Shown piece by piece: positions 19,876 through 30,938 of a stretch of 64,000 bases of DNA. Both the position numbers and the translations under genes were made by a program. The first letter of the stretch is position 1; the number at the start of each line of letters is the position of its first letter. This DNA is from Macrothele yani (Eukaryota > Arthropoda > Arachnida > Araneae > Macrothelidae). The notes under the pieces were generated by a model. That model was given only the letters and a program-made list of their open reading frames with translations. It ran no database searches and was not told where the DNA came from. Location: the NCBI GenBank assembly GCA_039090855.1, contig CM077022.1, positions 73,370,971 to 73,434,970 of the forward strand, read 5' to 3'.

Positions 19876-21339
19876 TAGAGGTCTTCACGGGCCTCAATTT
19901 GGAAAGCCCGCACGTCCAAGGCCCGGCCTGTACCCGGCCCGGTTTCAAGTTTTTAATTAAAGCCTGGCCCGTATACTTCTCCCGTTTCCAAGGCCCGGGC
20001 CGGCCCGTAAAATTTCAACAATTACCAAAACACGAATTGACACCTGGTGCACTCGGTCATTCGACTCCTAAAGAGTTTTCGTTTTCTTTATTGCTACACG
20101 TAATCTATTACAATAAACGTTAATTCAGAATATTTCTGAGACTCTGTATAAGTCACGTGACGTCCGAGGAGGGGGAGGGAGCTTGTATACTCAAAAATAT
20201 TGCATGAAAAGGACAATTTCTTTGCCTTTCAAATTTTCTGGGTTTTCAAATTATCATTCCCAACCGCCGGACCCGGAAATATCCTTGGGGATAAGGAGGG
20301 GAGGTGGGTTAATTCGAAAAGTACGAAATATCCAGAATTATGAGTCCGATCGTTCTACTGGGAGAAGATTTTATGGCTTTATAAACTGCAACTATCTCTT
20401 CTGGCATATCATATCGCTGGAACCCAATATGTCTCTCTCGTGTGTGTGTGGGGGGGGGCACATTTGTGCCGCTAAAGATGCGATGTTCCACATTTTGTGC
20501 TATCGTAACTCAAAACGTTTTTGCATTTAGTGCACTGCACAACGTTTTCCGGCCGACTAGTTTCAGAACGGGACAGTAATTTAAAATATTTCCAAATATC
20601 GCTTTTCCCCTTTACATTGTCTACAAGCGCATATTCTCCGGAAGCGACTTTTTCGCGAAAATCTTTCGCTTTCTTAAACTCCATAATAAGTATGGAAGAG
20701 TATTTATCAGCAACACTGAACTGTGCACATGGTAAGGGGAAACACCGACAGACTGCCCAGCTAATCAGTGTCACAGAAGTTCTGAAAACGGCTGCCTGAG
20801 AGTACAAATGGGGAAAATACTTAACAGATTTCTACACAGAAGTAAGTTTTTCCCAGCCCATTTCTTCCGTACCATTTAAGACAACTTAAAAGCTTTTCAC
20901 ACATCTAGAGACCAAAGTTCGCCGACCAGAACAATAAAAGAGATCGTCTGCGAGCGGGTAGTTCAGTTTAGAAATGCTGCAGTTAATAGCCTGCCCTGAA
21001 GCATGAGAGGAGGGTGAAAGTTAGGGAAAGAGAGAGAAGGGGACCACATTGACATTGAGAAACTAAGGGAGCTGACCCACTCCAATTGTTTTGTAGGAGG
21101 AGGATGTCGTAAAACTTCTATTTTTTCCATCAGCGGAAATTAATAAATTTTATCCTGCTGCTGTATGTTGTGAGTTTTCCAAACGAGAAAGGCTCCGTAC
21201 AGCGATTGGTTTGCTCATACAAAAAAAAAAAAAAACCAAACCCTGCTCGACTCGTGTCTATTTTCCAATAAATATTGAAGGCCCGGCCCGGCTTCCCAAC
21301 TTAAAAATGAGCAAAGGCCCGGGCACGTGCAGACCTCTA
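19876..21339 (-). mobile_element. hAT element, 1464 bp, nested in a mariner
   Basis: Inverted ends TAGAGGTCTTCACGGGCCT and TAGAGGTCTGCACGTGCCC (complement) with a perfect 8-bp duplication AAGCAGCC at 19868-19875 and 21340-21347. GC-rich subterminal GGCCCGG motifs occur at both ends. The interior has a BED-finger coding relic on the minus strand (20472-20684). Confidence 0.93.
20472..20684 (-). pseudogene. BED zinc-finger exon of a hAT transposase
   Basis: Reads MEFKKAKDFREKVASGEYAL and NVKGKSDIWKYFKLL, then the finger: CTKC, CGTSHL, stop, RHKC. The zinc ligands Cys-Cys-His-Cys are all present but a TAG lies between Leu and Arg, just before the final His-Cys pair. A longer open frame upstream (to 20807) is not homologous to hAT proteins, so 20684 is taken as start. 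The rest of the transposase is missing. It differs strongly in sequence from the BED frame at 7235-7546, so it belongs to another hAT family. Confidence 0.7.
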
Positions 21340-21605
21340 AAGCAGCCTTCAGGAGCTCAAACAGCGCATTACAGCAGTGTTTGATAGAATCGATCCTGAC
21401 ATGTTGGAGCGCACATGTTGAGAAATTTAATACCGACTGGATGTGTTACGTTCCACCAAAGGCGCACATGTAGAGGTGTATTAAGGTAAGATTATTAAAC
21501 TCTAATATTTGTTCTTTCAAATGCCGCAAACCGCATTGCTGTAGAATCTGTTCGTTTTTGTACTGTTGTCAATCGGAACCCCTAGGGGACTTTTCGACCA
21601 CCCTG

Positions 21606-22221
21606 AATGTCATATATACATGTATATCGTTAACGGAATGACGTAAAAGCACCTCGTTTTTCAAATATTCATCGTTTGCAAAAAATGAAAAAAATAAGAA
21701 TGCCATACCAGCGTTCAGAATAAAGTAACTTAACAACGCTGCCAACCCCAAGCGTGGAAAAAGAGTGAAAGGAAATTTCCTGCTATGGCAAAAAGGTAAC
21801 AATAAGTTAAGACAAAAGATGGGTAAGTTGTGTTCTTACGAAAGCAACTTACGCGCAAGCGAAGGCTGGGAAAAGGAGATTGAAATTTGATAGCAATAGA
21901 TGGATTGGGGAAATAAGATTCGGTCGGAATTGCACCGTGTTTTACAGCAGTCGGAATTAAGGTGACGCCTCTTTAACTGCATCTAAAGACAATCGTAAAG
22001 CTTAGGGACATAATGACAATCGATCTCTCTGATAGCTCGCTGATCTCTGACTCTTGTTCGGCTGTACGGTCCTGTTTTCATTCCAAGAAGAATAAACTAT
22101 TGGTAGTTCTTTATTGAAGTTCAGAGCAGGAAGCATACCGAGAAATAACGGAAAATTTATATAACAGAAAGTAAGAAAAAATGAAAGGTTAAAAAGTTTG
22201 TATGTGCCACAACTACCATTT
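21606..22221. other. Unassigned AT-rich spacer
   Basis: No gene or repeat structure recognised. Confidence 0.4.
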
Positions 22222-22440
22222 TGTATTGTCCTCTAATTTTTTAGTCAAATGTATGTATTGTCCTCTAATTTTATAGCCAAATGTATGTATTGTCCTCTAA
22301 TTTTATAGCCAAATGTATATACATATATGTGTATATATATAATGTATATATGTATTACGCATATATTGCCGTATAATTGTTTAGTCAAATGTATGTATTG
22401 TCCTATAATCTTTAAGTCATCTGTGAGTATAGTTGGACAA
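22222..22440. repeat. 32-bp tandem repeat with TA-rich middle
   Basis: Three contiguous 32-bp units at 22222-22253, 22254-22285 and 22286-22317 (core TGTATTGTCCTCTAATTTT). Then come a TA-rich stretch of about 45 bp and one to two decayed units near 22365-22430. Confidence 0.9.
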
Positions 22441-22607
22441 TATCACTCTGAGGTTTCTCGTGGCAAAGAAATGCTCTACAGTTATAAACCAATAAATAAA
22501 TTCTGATTTCGGAAAGCAGTTGGTTTTGGATTTGCCAAAACCTTGTCTATTGATATACGCATAAAGCAAAGTGGGAAAATGGTAAAATGTGAGTGTTTCC
22601 GTCCGCG

Positions 22608-22930
22608 AATTGGTCGACCACTTCTGAATGACCTAGAGATCTGAAAATCCATATGCTGATAAATCTTAACGTCCGTATGCCTAGAAAAGTCAAAATGGCG
22701 GCTTTTGGAACATTGTCTGCTTGAATTTTTCGAGAATTGTTCGACCACTTCTAAATGACCTAGAGATCTAAAAATTAACATGCATTGATAGGTCTTAAAG
22801 TCCGGACACCCAAGAAGTCCGAAAACAAACAAACAAACAAAAAAAATCAAAATCGCGGCTTTGGAATATTGTCTGATAGGACTTTTCTACCACTTCTACA
22901 CCTAGAAAAGTCTGAAAACAAAAACACATT
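22608..22930. repeat. 127-bp tandem repeat
   Basis: Two head-to-tail copies starting AATTGGTCGACCACTTC at 22608 and AATTGTTCGACCACTTC at 22735. The second is stretched by an A-rich insertion at about 22824-22846 (CAAA repeats). A partial third copy follows near 22885. Confidence 0.85.
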
Positions 22931-23345
22931 TTAAAGGGTGGCTTAGCTTTACTGTTCAAAATGTTGGTAGTTTTAAAGATAATTATGCCAGAAACGTTGA
23001 AATGCTGTAAATATTTCGTGAAATTTTGATTTAAAATTAAGGGTCACCAAAGCCTGCTATCGTTTTACGTCAAACCATATGCATCGATGTCACGAACCTG
23101 TTTTAAATCGTATAACAGTTTCGGATCTTAAATTACTTTTCTTTCCCTTAATTAATTTTCCCTTTCTTTAATTTTATGTTGAAAAACGATTTTGTGGATT
23201 CACCGTTCGGAGAACGGGCATGACTACTAGTTTTTTAGTAAAACAATTCAGAGAACACAATATGAACATTAGCGGATTTATCTTTAGTTGAGAAACTGGT
23301 TGTTTCGAATGCTACAAATTAATTAAATACCAAGAAAAAATTCAT
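22931..23345. other. Unassigned AT-rich spacer
   Basis: No gene or repeat structure recognised. Confidence 0.4.
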
Positions 23346-23349
23346 GAAT

Positions 23350-23745
23350 CTATGTTAAGATGAAGTTTCGGTAGCTTTCGCTCTCCACTAGGAAGCTTTT
23401 TCAAGGCAAAGGTAGACATAAAATGTAAAGTCGAGGCCTCCATGCCCAAACAAAGCATCGGTATCGTTATTTCAAAGTGCACCAGACCGTGAATACTCAA
23501 GAAGCGCTTATAGCATGTTAAATTCGTTTATTTAGTTGTGTAATACGCATAAAGATTCGCCAAGCTTTCGCTCTCCCCTGGGAGGCTTTTTATGTTTACC
23601 TTTGCCTTGGAAAAGTTTCCCAGTGGAGAGCGAAAGTTGATGAATCTTTATGCGTATTACAGAACTAAATAAACGGATTTAATATGCTCTATGAGCCTTC
23701 CTTGAGTGTGCAACGTCTGTGTACTTTGAAATAACGAAACACCCT
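23350..23745. repeat. Inverted repeat resembling Penelope tails
   Basis: Arms at about 23466-23595 and 23608-23740 are inverted copies, roughly 80 percent alike, separated by about 12 bp. Each arm has, reading outward, GGAGAGCGAAAG followed by AATCTTTATGCGTATTACA. A third partial copy lies at 23355-23407. The arrangement and the GCGAAAG motif resemble the hammerhead-bearing tails of the Penelope elements at 42-46 kb, but the CTGANGA half of that core is absent. Confidence 0.65.
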
Positions 23746-24776
23746 CATTTCATATGCCAAAAAATAGTTTCAAATATTCACAATCCACCAACTTGGCGCA
23801 CGTGTTCTGTTTATATTTATTTATTTGGCATTAGTTTTCAAATTTTCGATACTTTTTATTGAAGAGAATAAATACACTCCGCTTACATTCGGTATAAATT
23901 TTGTTTTGCGTTAACAGCGATTGTTGAATTGCATTTATGCACTTAATTCAATTTCCAATAGCTGTGAGTTTCTTTAAAAGTTTCAGATGTGACGTTTGGC
24001 TGCTCAAGAATTTATGTTCAAATGTCGAAGAAATCAAGAGCGTGCCCGAAAATTTCTAAAACAGTTGGCTTAAGTGTTTCATTGAATAATCCGATAATTT
24101 TAGAGGTAGATTTCGGTAATTATTTCCATCTGGGGTAAATGAATATAATCACGCACCAGATCCAGGAGAATTACGTTGCATCATGTTCATTACTATGCTG
24201 AGAGGATAACAAGAGCACATCAGATTTCCCCAACAAACAAATATTCCCTACATCAGTGCTATCCTATCCTCTCGCTAGAGTCTCTCTGTACCGAACTTGC
24301 CATTGTTGTAGCCGGTCTTCACAGTTATTGCGTAATCACTAGGGTGCGCGTAACAAAGACACATTAGCGAGTTAATTAATGCGATTGTTCAGACGCTCGC
24401 CGTACATTGCTCGGGGTGGATGCCGTTATCGGTGATCGTAATGGATCCTGGTCTAGTATCTGAACTGTAAAAGACTGCTGGTGCGAGAGGGCATAGTATT
24501 CTATGCATCCTTCTCTCAGTCTTTAGCATTATCCCATACTGATTAATTCATGAACCCACGAAGACGCACTCTCTGCATTTTTAATTCAAAGAGAGAAAGT
24601 AGATGCTTGGAAATAACATGATGTCGCCATTATTTTCTACATTTTAAACATTCTTCTGTTTTAAGGCGAGGATACAGAATGGGGAGGCACCCTCTTATTT
24701 TTATAGATGCTTTTGTTTTGTATCAAAACAACTTTTGTCTATTCAAATGGAAAAAGTCACCTCCAACAAAAAAGAG
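23746..24776. other. Unassigned spacer, about 1 kb
   Basis: No gene or repeat recognised; short open frames only. Confidence 0.4.
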
Positions 24777-24939
24777 TATAACGAAGTAAATTTCTCCGTC
24801 ATTTTTGGTCCACGCCGGGGATCGAACCCGAGTCCGCTTATTCCGGAACAAGTCGCTCTACCAACTGAGCTACGCAGACGTTCGTTCTCGCTGCTATCTG
24901 CCTTTATGTCGTGTGCGTCCTGCGGGGCAGGCACGTCAC
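24777..24939 (-). mobile_element. SINE family S3 (tRNA-derived), copy 1
   Basis: A 163-bp unit on the minus strand. It starts with a 60-bp leader (GTGACGTGCCTGCCCC...), then a 73-nt tRNA-like segment (24879-24807) with a seven-pair acceptor stem, D arm, T arm, A box TAGCTCAGTTGG and B box GGTTCGATCCC, and ends with GAAATTTACTTCGTTATA. The same 163-bp length recurs at 25193-25355 and 52819-52981. Confidence 0.88.
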
Positions 24940-25192
24940 CCCCCCCCCGAAAGAGGGCCGGGCCCACGGGTTAGCCGGGGACCATGTGTCGCTGTAGGCA
25001 GTCATCCGCTGAAGAACGAGTACTTGAGAACTCCCAGTCAATCTGGTGTGTGGAATGCAACATCACACACATTTATTTTTCGAAGCGCTGAAGAAGGGAT
25101 TCCCTTATTTTTCCTGTCTCGCGGTGTGGAAAGAACATCACACCATTGCGAGAACTTGAACGGCCGGGTCATCCGGGAAGTTCGGGTGCCAT
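24940..25192. other. Segment between two S3 copies
   Basis: Opens with a run of C (24939-24948) and a GC-rich patch, then unassigned sequence. Confidence 0.4.
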
Positions 25193-25355
25193 TATAACGA
25201 AGTAAATTTCTTCGTCATTTTTGGTCCACGCCGGGGATCAAACCCGAGTCCGCTTATTCCACAACAAGTCGCTCTACCAACTGCGCTACGCAGATGTTCG
25301 TTCTCGCTACTATCTGCCTTTATGTCGTGTGCGTCCTGCGGGGCAGGCACGTCAC
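25193..25355 (-). mobile_element. SINE family S3, copy 2
   Basis: Same 163-bp structure and orientation as the copy 416 bp upstream, with a few substitutions (for example in the D arm). Confidence 0.88.
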
Positions 25356-27700
25356 AAGAGTTAAATGTTTTTCTGATATCTATTACGTTATATTCAGTTA
25401 CAAAATTTGGTGTGTACATGCTCTCGTGCCCGTTATCTCAGAGGTTGTACAGATGTGTATCCATACACAATGCAGTAATTAAGTAATTAGACTGAATTAA
25501 AAAAGTGGAAAAGCAGGAAAACTTAGGTGAATATATTTTATTCGAAGTACATGCGTTAAGAGGCGACTTTGGATCTTTCGGGGCTCTAGGCGCTAAAAGG
25601 TTAAGGGCCCCCTTTCCCTTTTTATCGCCTCAGAAATTTTCATCCGTCAGATTAACCAAAAAAAGTGGGGGGAGTAAAGAAAAAGGTTTTTACGCTTTTT
25701 AAAATGACATTCTATCTTCCTATTATTAGAACGTTCTGTAAGAAACAGTGCTAGTGTAATCATTTTGTCTGTCCGTGCACATCGAAATTTTTGTTTTTAG
25801 AGATATTTCGAAAATTATTTTTGCGGCTAATAGGAAATCAACGGACATTAAGTTTGGCACTTTAAATATCCATATACATCATGAATTTACCGCTAAGGGC
25901 TGTCAAAATCAAAAATTCAAAAAATTAAACTTCTATTGTGAAGAAACTATTCACTAAAAGAAAAAAATATTTCAGTGCCTCTCAGATTAGGCTTAACTAT
26001 TCCTTCTCAAATATGTAAATTTTCAATTAGTTCGTCAAGTCCCTGCTAGAGGCGCTAAGTCCAAAGAATTTGGTTTTCACATATTTTTGAAACATTATTT
26101 TTGCAAATGGTAGGACATTAACATTAATTAAATTTTGTCCATTTAAAATTTCACTACTAGATCATAAATTTTCCGCTAGGAGTTCTCAAAGTGGAAATTT
26201 AATAAATTTTAGCATTGCGCTAAAGAAACCATTTCAGTTACAGCAAAAGTTCTTTTTGAATCTGATACGTTAGGCAAAATTGATTACTTTAGCAGCTTTT
26301 CATTTGCAAGTTACTTGGCAAATTTAACACTAAGCCAGCTGAAAATGGAATTTCTCTAAATTCATCAGTACATTGCGTATTTGTCATAAAATTCGAATGC
26401 GTTTCATTTACAAAACGTGCTTTTTCTATTGCCTCAGCTTTGGAAAATCATCTTGCTTTTACGTTATGAGCAAATTAGTAGGCAACGTACATGGCATCAA
26501 GCAAAAGTGAAATACTTGAAAACATGGTCAACCGGAGAAGTCCTCTACATTTGAAAATTCGTGTAAAATGCAATTTGTGCACAGAACTTTAATTGAAAAG
26601 GGTTGATGACTTTTCGTGGAGTTTTCCTGTGGTGAACAATTCCCTAAATCGAAGAGATTCAGTCGTCCATGGTATAGACGAATGCCGTGGACCAAGTGCT
26701 GGACAGTAAGAATTTTATCAGTCAGTGCAAGAAAGAGACAATGTGAAGAGTTTCTTGAAAGCATTTTTTCTTATTATTTTCATCTGAAAATTGAGAAGGT
26801 CTGATTTTTTTTTATTGTATCAAAAAGATGCGCGAGTTCTTTTTTTATACCTGCACTACAGTTATCAGAAAGAGAATATAATGCAAAAGATCCGGTTTGA
26901 AAAAGGTAAAGTAGAAACCACAGGTTTTTAAGTGAGAATATCATTGAAACGTTTTACTGCTTTTTCAAAAGTTAAGTTTTAGGTCGATTTAAGGAAAAGA
27001 AAAAGTGAGAGTACTTGATAATTATCAGTATTAAATCAAGGGAGGAGGAAGTAATAAGAAAATGTTGCTGCAATACAAGATAAATTATGTTTAACACTAT
27101 TAAATAAGAAAAAGATTGTGTGATATTATCGAATTTCTTTACTTTTTCAGCCTAAATATTAACTCTTCTGGTTTAGGCTGGTTTAGATGGATTAGGGCTG
27201 AGAAAGAACTTGATTATCTTACCTCGAAGAAAAAACAAAACAAAACCACAATTGACAGAAAACACCCCCGATCATCAGGAACATTTTTACAAGCACTCCT
27301 GATCAAAACTCGGGGAAAGGGGGAAGGTTCCAACACAGATGGGTTCCCTTGGCTGGAAGTAACGAAGTAGCACAAAAGTAATTTATAGCGCAGCAGGCCA
27401 GCTAAGAATTCGCCTTAAACAATGAAAAGTGTGGAAAGCGTGAATACTTCCTTTACCTACCACTAAAAGGAAGGCAAAATTATTTTAACCGTTCCTTTTA
27501 AAATAAGTACATCGATAAACTCGAAAATTCGGAGTATCAGCAACAGCAAGAAAAAATACATGTTACTAATATGAGAAAGTAAAATATCAATTGACAATAC
27601 AAAGTAGTCGTTTTAAGGATTTATTTATTTATTTCATTTAAGACTAAAACAAAACTGGCAATCCGATTATACGTTATCGGGGCCTCTCAAGCCCTTGGGT
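25356..27700. other. Long unassigned AT-rich region
   Basis: About 2.3 kb with no recognisable coding. A GC patch at 25560-25620 (CTCTAGGCGCTAAAAGG) weakly mirrors the palindromic patch at 27700-27735, so the region could be one decayed non-autonomous DNA element, but I found no target duplication. Confidence 0.35.
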
Positions 27701-27701
27701 C

Positions 27702-27735
27702 CTAGGCGCGCGCCTAGTCGGAAATCCGCCCCTGA
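27702..27735 (-). repeat. Perfect 16-bp palindrome and hAT-like end
   Basis: CTAGGCGCGCGCCTAG at 27702-27717 is a perfect palindrome. It is followed by an end that reads CAGGGGCGGATTTCCG on the complement, the style of a hAT terminus. Confidence 0.5.
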
Positions 27736-27921
27736 GAAGTGGCACGAAGAGCCAACGAAAGAAATTACTTGCAAAAGTCAACTTCTGGTATGGAGTGAAG
27801 AACTCATGTCGCAGTTCTTTGTATGCCTTGAAAAACTTTTCCTTTTAAAGGTAGCTTTAATTTAGGCAATAGAAAGTAGTCACACAGTGACAAATCTGGA
27901 GAATAGGAAGGATGGTTAAGT

Positions 27922-28110
27922 CAGGGGAGGATTCAGAGGGGGCGCGCGCTCTCCCCTCCAGACCAAGGAAAAGCTTCGATTTGTAAGGTTTTAAAAACAA
28001 ATTGAATAATTTTTCGTGAAAGAAAGTATTATTTAAAAGTATATTACTTTCCTTAATTAATTGGAAGAATTTATAGTCATAATAAGAACACTTTTTCTTT
28101 TTCATTTAAA
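27922..28110 (+). repeat. Dispersed repeat D1, copy 1
   Basis: A block of about 190 bp starting CAGGGGAGGATTCAGAGG and containing GACCAAGGAAAAGCTTCGAT. It recurs in direct orientation at 28627-28812, about 85-90 percent alike. Confidence 0.85.
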
Positions 28111-28626
28111 AATCCAGTTGTGATGTAATCGTCGACTCCTGTAAAATAGGTTTTGGACTCCTGGAAAACTCCTTAAATGGACTTCCAAAAATCAGTATAA
28201 CTTCAAAATATTAGTCTCTTAGTATTTTTGCTGCTTTCCCAGTTGACTGTCCCACTGACGCCTGGAGAACTAAGACGTCACTCCACAGCTCATTATTACT
28301 AATTTGTGTAGGAGTAAGGATCTTCTTTCGGTTTCCGAGACCAAAGCTGAGCTGCTAAATATAGCAAAACTCCCCTTCATCAATCGATTTGTCCTGTTAA
28401 GCCATTGTTCGTTTGGTCATTTTTGACAGCGTAACTTCCCTATTCCCAGATTTATTTTTATATAATTTATATAATATATACCAACACGCATTTCCTATGG
28501 GATTAACAGTTGTCGCGGCTTTTTCAAAACCATCGAAAGTATGCAAAACTAATTTTTGTCGGGAGAAGGGGTTCTAAATAAAAACTTTTCGCTGTGGGGC
28601 ACCGCCGCCGTTTTGTGCTACGCCAC
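28111..28626. other. Unassigned spacer between D1 copies
   Basis: No gene or repeat recognised. Confidence 0.4.
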
Positions 28627-28892
28627 CAGGAGCGGGTCCAGAGAGGGGGGAGGGCGCTTCCTCCCCTCAGGACCAAGGAAAAGCTTCGATTTGTTTGGTT
28701 TTAATAACAAATTGAATAATTTTTCGTGAAAGAAAGTGTTATTTAAAAGTATATTACTATCCTTAATTAATTGGAAGAATTTATAGACATACTAAGAACA
28801 CTTTTTCATTTTGAGAAAAAATATCAGAAAGGTCGCCGGTTATTCCCGACACTTGCGGCCCCCGCTCACGTATATACTGGATCCGCTTCTTG
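28627..28892 (+). mobile_element. Dispersed repeat D1, copy 2, with inverted ends
   Basis: Begins CAGGAGCGGGTCCAGAG, and the right end complement reads CAAGAAGCGGATCCAGTA, so it has about 17-bp imperfect inverted ends around 266 bp. It resembles a small non-autonomous hAT-type element. No 8-bp target duplication is visible (TACGCCAC left, GTTAAGTG right). It directly truncates a mariner transposase at 28893. Confidence 0.5.
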
Positions 28893-29690
28893 GTTAAGTG
28901 CACATATTTGTTTTCGTGCCAGAAATTTTTGTACATTCAGTGCTCTGTGCGCGGGTGCGTTATCGTGAAGAAGGAACCATTGCCCGTTTATGCACTTAGG
29001 CCTGACACGAACAATACTCTTCCACATTGGTTCCAAAATGGATATGTAAGCAGTGCGAGTGACAGTTGTACCTTCAAGAATGAACTCGTGATGTAGAATT
29101 CCCTCGCTGTCGTAAAAGCACACAAGCATTGTCTCGAATTTGGACTTCTGTAACCTGATCTTCTTTCCTTTGGGTGACTGTGATGACTTCCACTGAGCAC
29201 TGTGACGCAGCGTTTCAGGATCATAACGAAAACACAATGACTCGTCACCTCCCACAATACTTTGGAGAAATTTTTGCGTTGTTTCTGCAGTCTCCAAGAT
29301 GTCTTTTACGTACTCCACTCGTGCTCTTTCTAGTCGTCTGACAAAGCATGCGTAACAAAATGAGCACAAACTTTCATTTCCCCAAATCTTGCACTAAAAT
29401 TTGACGAATCATATCCTTATTAACATCGAGCTCACATTGCAGCATCACCAAGGATACAAAACGATCAGTTTTTATCACGACACTGAAAATCGGACGTCCG
29501 GGTCTTTCGTCATTTTCAAAATCTTCCAGCCTATCCTTGAAAGGGGAATCGCTATGTTTGTGCACGAGATAGGCAATTAACCCCATACACATCATGCAAC
29601 AACTCAATTATTTCAGATGCAGTTTTACCGGTTTTCAAACAGAACCGGAAAATTGCTCTTTGCTCCACGACACAGCTGTGGCAATGGTGT
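28893..29690 (-). pseudogene. Mariner transposase pseudogene lacking its C-terminus
   Basis: The N-terminal half is spread over shifted frames: EQRAIFRFCLKTGKTASEII, LLHDVYG, then FKDRLEDFENDERPGRPIFS and VNKDMIRQILVQDLGK. From 29369 the frame reads ERARVEYVKDILETAETTQK, IVGGDESLCFRYDPET (first Asp), EGTTVTRTAYISILEPM and WFLLHDNAPAHRALNVQKFL (second Asp). It ends at ARKQICAL, where repeat D1 begins, so the third Asp block is gone. Both remaining Asp residues are intact. Confidence 0.88.
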
Positions 29691-29699
29691 TCCACCAAA

Positions 29700-30086
29700 G
29701 CACGTCTTGCACAGCGTAAATATCTGCGCTATTCTCACGTAAACGCTGTTGTCACCGCGTAGCTGATAAAAGACATAAAAAATATGCCTTTCCAACCCGT
29801 GAGTTTTACCGCGATTCTTTTTTAAAATCAGTGTCCTTACCTAATTGCTGCACTGGGTACAACAGACACCCATCAAAAATTCTCACCAGTGTCGTAGCCA
29901 CCGTAGGACAAAGTGGTGCAGTTGAACTGCGGCCCAGCCGTTTGAGGAGCCTATTGCCGACTAACGATGAGCTACGGAAAGGACGAAAGGTAGCGATGAA
30001 AAATTGATAAGGCCAGATAATCTCACAATCAGCTTAGTTACATAATGACTTTTGTATGACATTCCGAAAGGTAAAACACAAAATTC
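29700..30086. other. Unassigned spacer
   Basis: No gene recognised; a GC-richer patch lies at 29880-29960. Confidence 0.4.
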
Positions 30087-30102
30087 ATCCCACAGTGAGC
30101 CA

Positions 30103-30316
30103 CCCCGGTGGCCCAGTGGTCTAAGCGATGGCTTCTGATCGTTCGTCCTAGATGGTTCCGGGTTCGAATCCCGTGAAGCATGGATGTTGTGTTTGTCTTA
30201 CGGCGCTGGATCTCTCCCCTCCCTGGAACCAGTGGCCCTAAATTAGGGACGGACGACTGCTTATAGCCCCTGAGCTGCTCACGGTGGTCATTAAACCTCC
30301 AATAATAATAAAAAAG
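30103..30316 (+). mobile_element. SINE S1, copy 2
   Basis: Full-length plus-strand copy with A and B boxes, ending in an AATAATAATAAAAAA tail. A 16-bp target duplication with one mismatch flanks it (30087-30102, 30317-30332). Confidence 0.95.
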
Positions 30317-30571
30317 ATCCCACAATGAGCCAATCGAAGACAATAGCAATATAATTATCGAGCATTTTGCTTCTTTTAACATTCAACGATCGTCAAGTTG
30401 AATCAGTTACTTTTTTATTACGAAAATATCTCCATGAATGTAACACGAAAAGCCAAAAAATTATGACCCGCGCGTCTTTACGCAATTCGAAGCAACTGCA
30501 GTGAAACGATAGCGCATGTGAAGGTCATGAATGATTATAAATAACACCTGATACTGAGTTCTTTAGATCAG

Positions 30572-30871
30572 GGCCGCGGGTGGCCTAGTGGGCAGCGTTC
30601 GTGACTGCCACGGAAAGGACCTCAGGTTTGATCCCAGCAGGCACGAACGTTCGATCCACTAAATATCCTCCGTGCATCGGATGGGCACGTTAAGCCGTCG
30701 GACCCCAGGTACTGGCCCCCCGGTAGTAATTAAGGGCATCTTCTACCTCGCTTCCGTGTGACTTTCCTATCGGGCACTCTAGCGGAAATCTCCTAGATTC
30801 CTATTTCTGAGGGTTGTTTAAGACTTGAGGTCAGACACTGCCTTCCTAAAATCCTCTACATATGATCATTT
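30572..30871 (+). mobile_element. SINE S2, copy 2
   Basis: Same family as 18099-18414: GGCCGCGGGTGGCCTAGTGG head, a B box changed to GGTTTGATCC, and a TGATC-type tail. An imperfect 14-bp duplication flanks it (GTTCTTTAGATCAG at 30558-30571, GTTCTGTTGATCAG at 30872-30885). Confidence 0.9.
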
Positions 30872-30938
30872 GTTCTGTTGATCAGTGTTGTTCACACGAA
30901 AAAAAAAACTCGCTAATGGCAACGGACATAAGCGAATT

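Larger units (their letters stand above)
18994..21484 (+). pseudogene. Mariner transposase pseudogene, probably DD41D type
   Basis: Starts at 18994 with MSSPQEKAMCVCYFFDTKSV and continues with RRTYGQDPPSEFSIRAWQKK. Later blocks include LQPNVILQQDGAPPHW (second Asp) and, one frame away, a WSPRSPDITPLDFF-like block with the third Asp near 19820. The distance between the two corresponds to about 41 residues once the shift is allowed for, which would place it in the DD41D (rosa) group. The hAT interrupts before the C-terminal part (QELKQRITAVFDRIDPDMLE, then a stop at 21482-21484). Many stops and frameshifts. Confidence 0.85.
18813..21605 (+). mobile_element. Mariner element with about 100-bp inverted repeats, hAT nested inside
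   Basis: The ends begin CAGGGTGGTCGAAAAGTCCC on both sides and stay alike for about 100 bp (18813-18912 and 21505-21605). TA precedes the left end; AA follows the right, a likely mutated TA. Without the hAT at 19876-21339 and one 8-bp duplication it is 1321 bp. Confidence 0.9.

Noticed and set aside
22482..22850. 122-codon open frame on the minus strand
   Set aside because: It is the antisense translation of the 127-bp tandem repeat; the repeated peptide simply mirrors the repeat.
24807..24879. A tRNA gene on the minus strand
   Set aside because: The cloverleaf is good, but it is part of a 163-bp repeat present three times and has C at position 33. Treated as a SINE head.
25560..27735. One 2.2-kb hAT element between two similar GC-rich patches
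   Set aside because: Similarity of the ends is weak and no 8-bp duplication was found.
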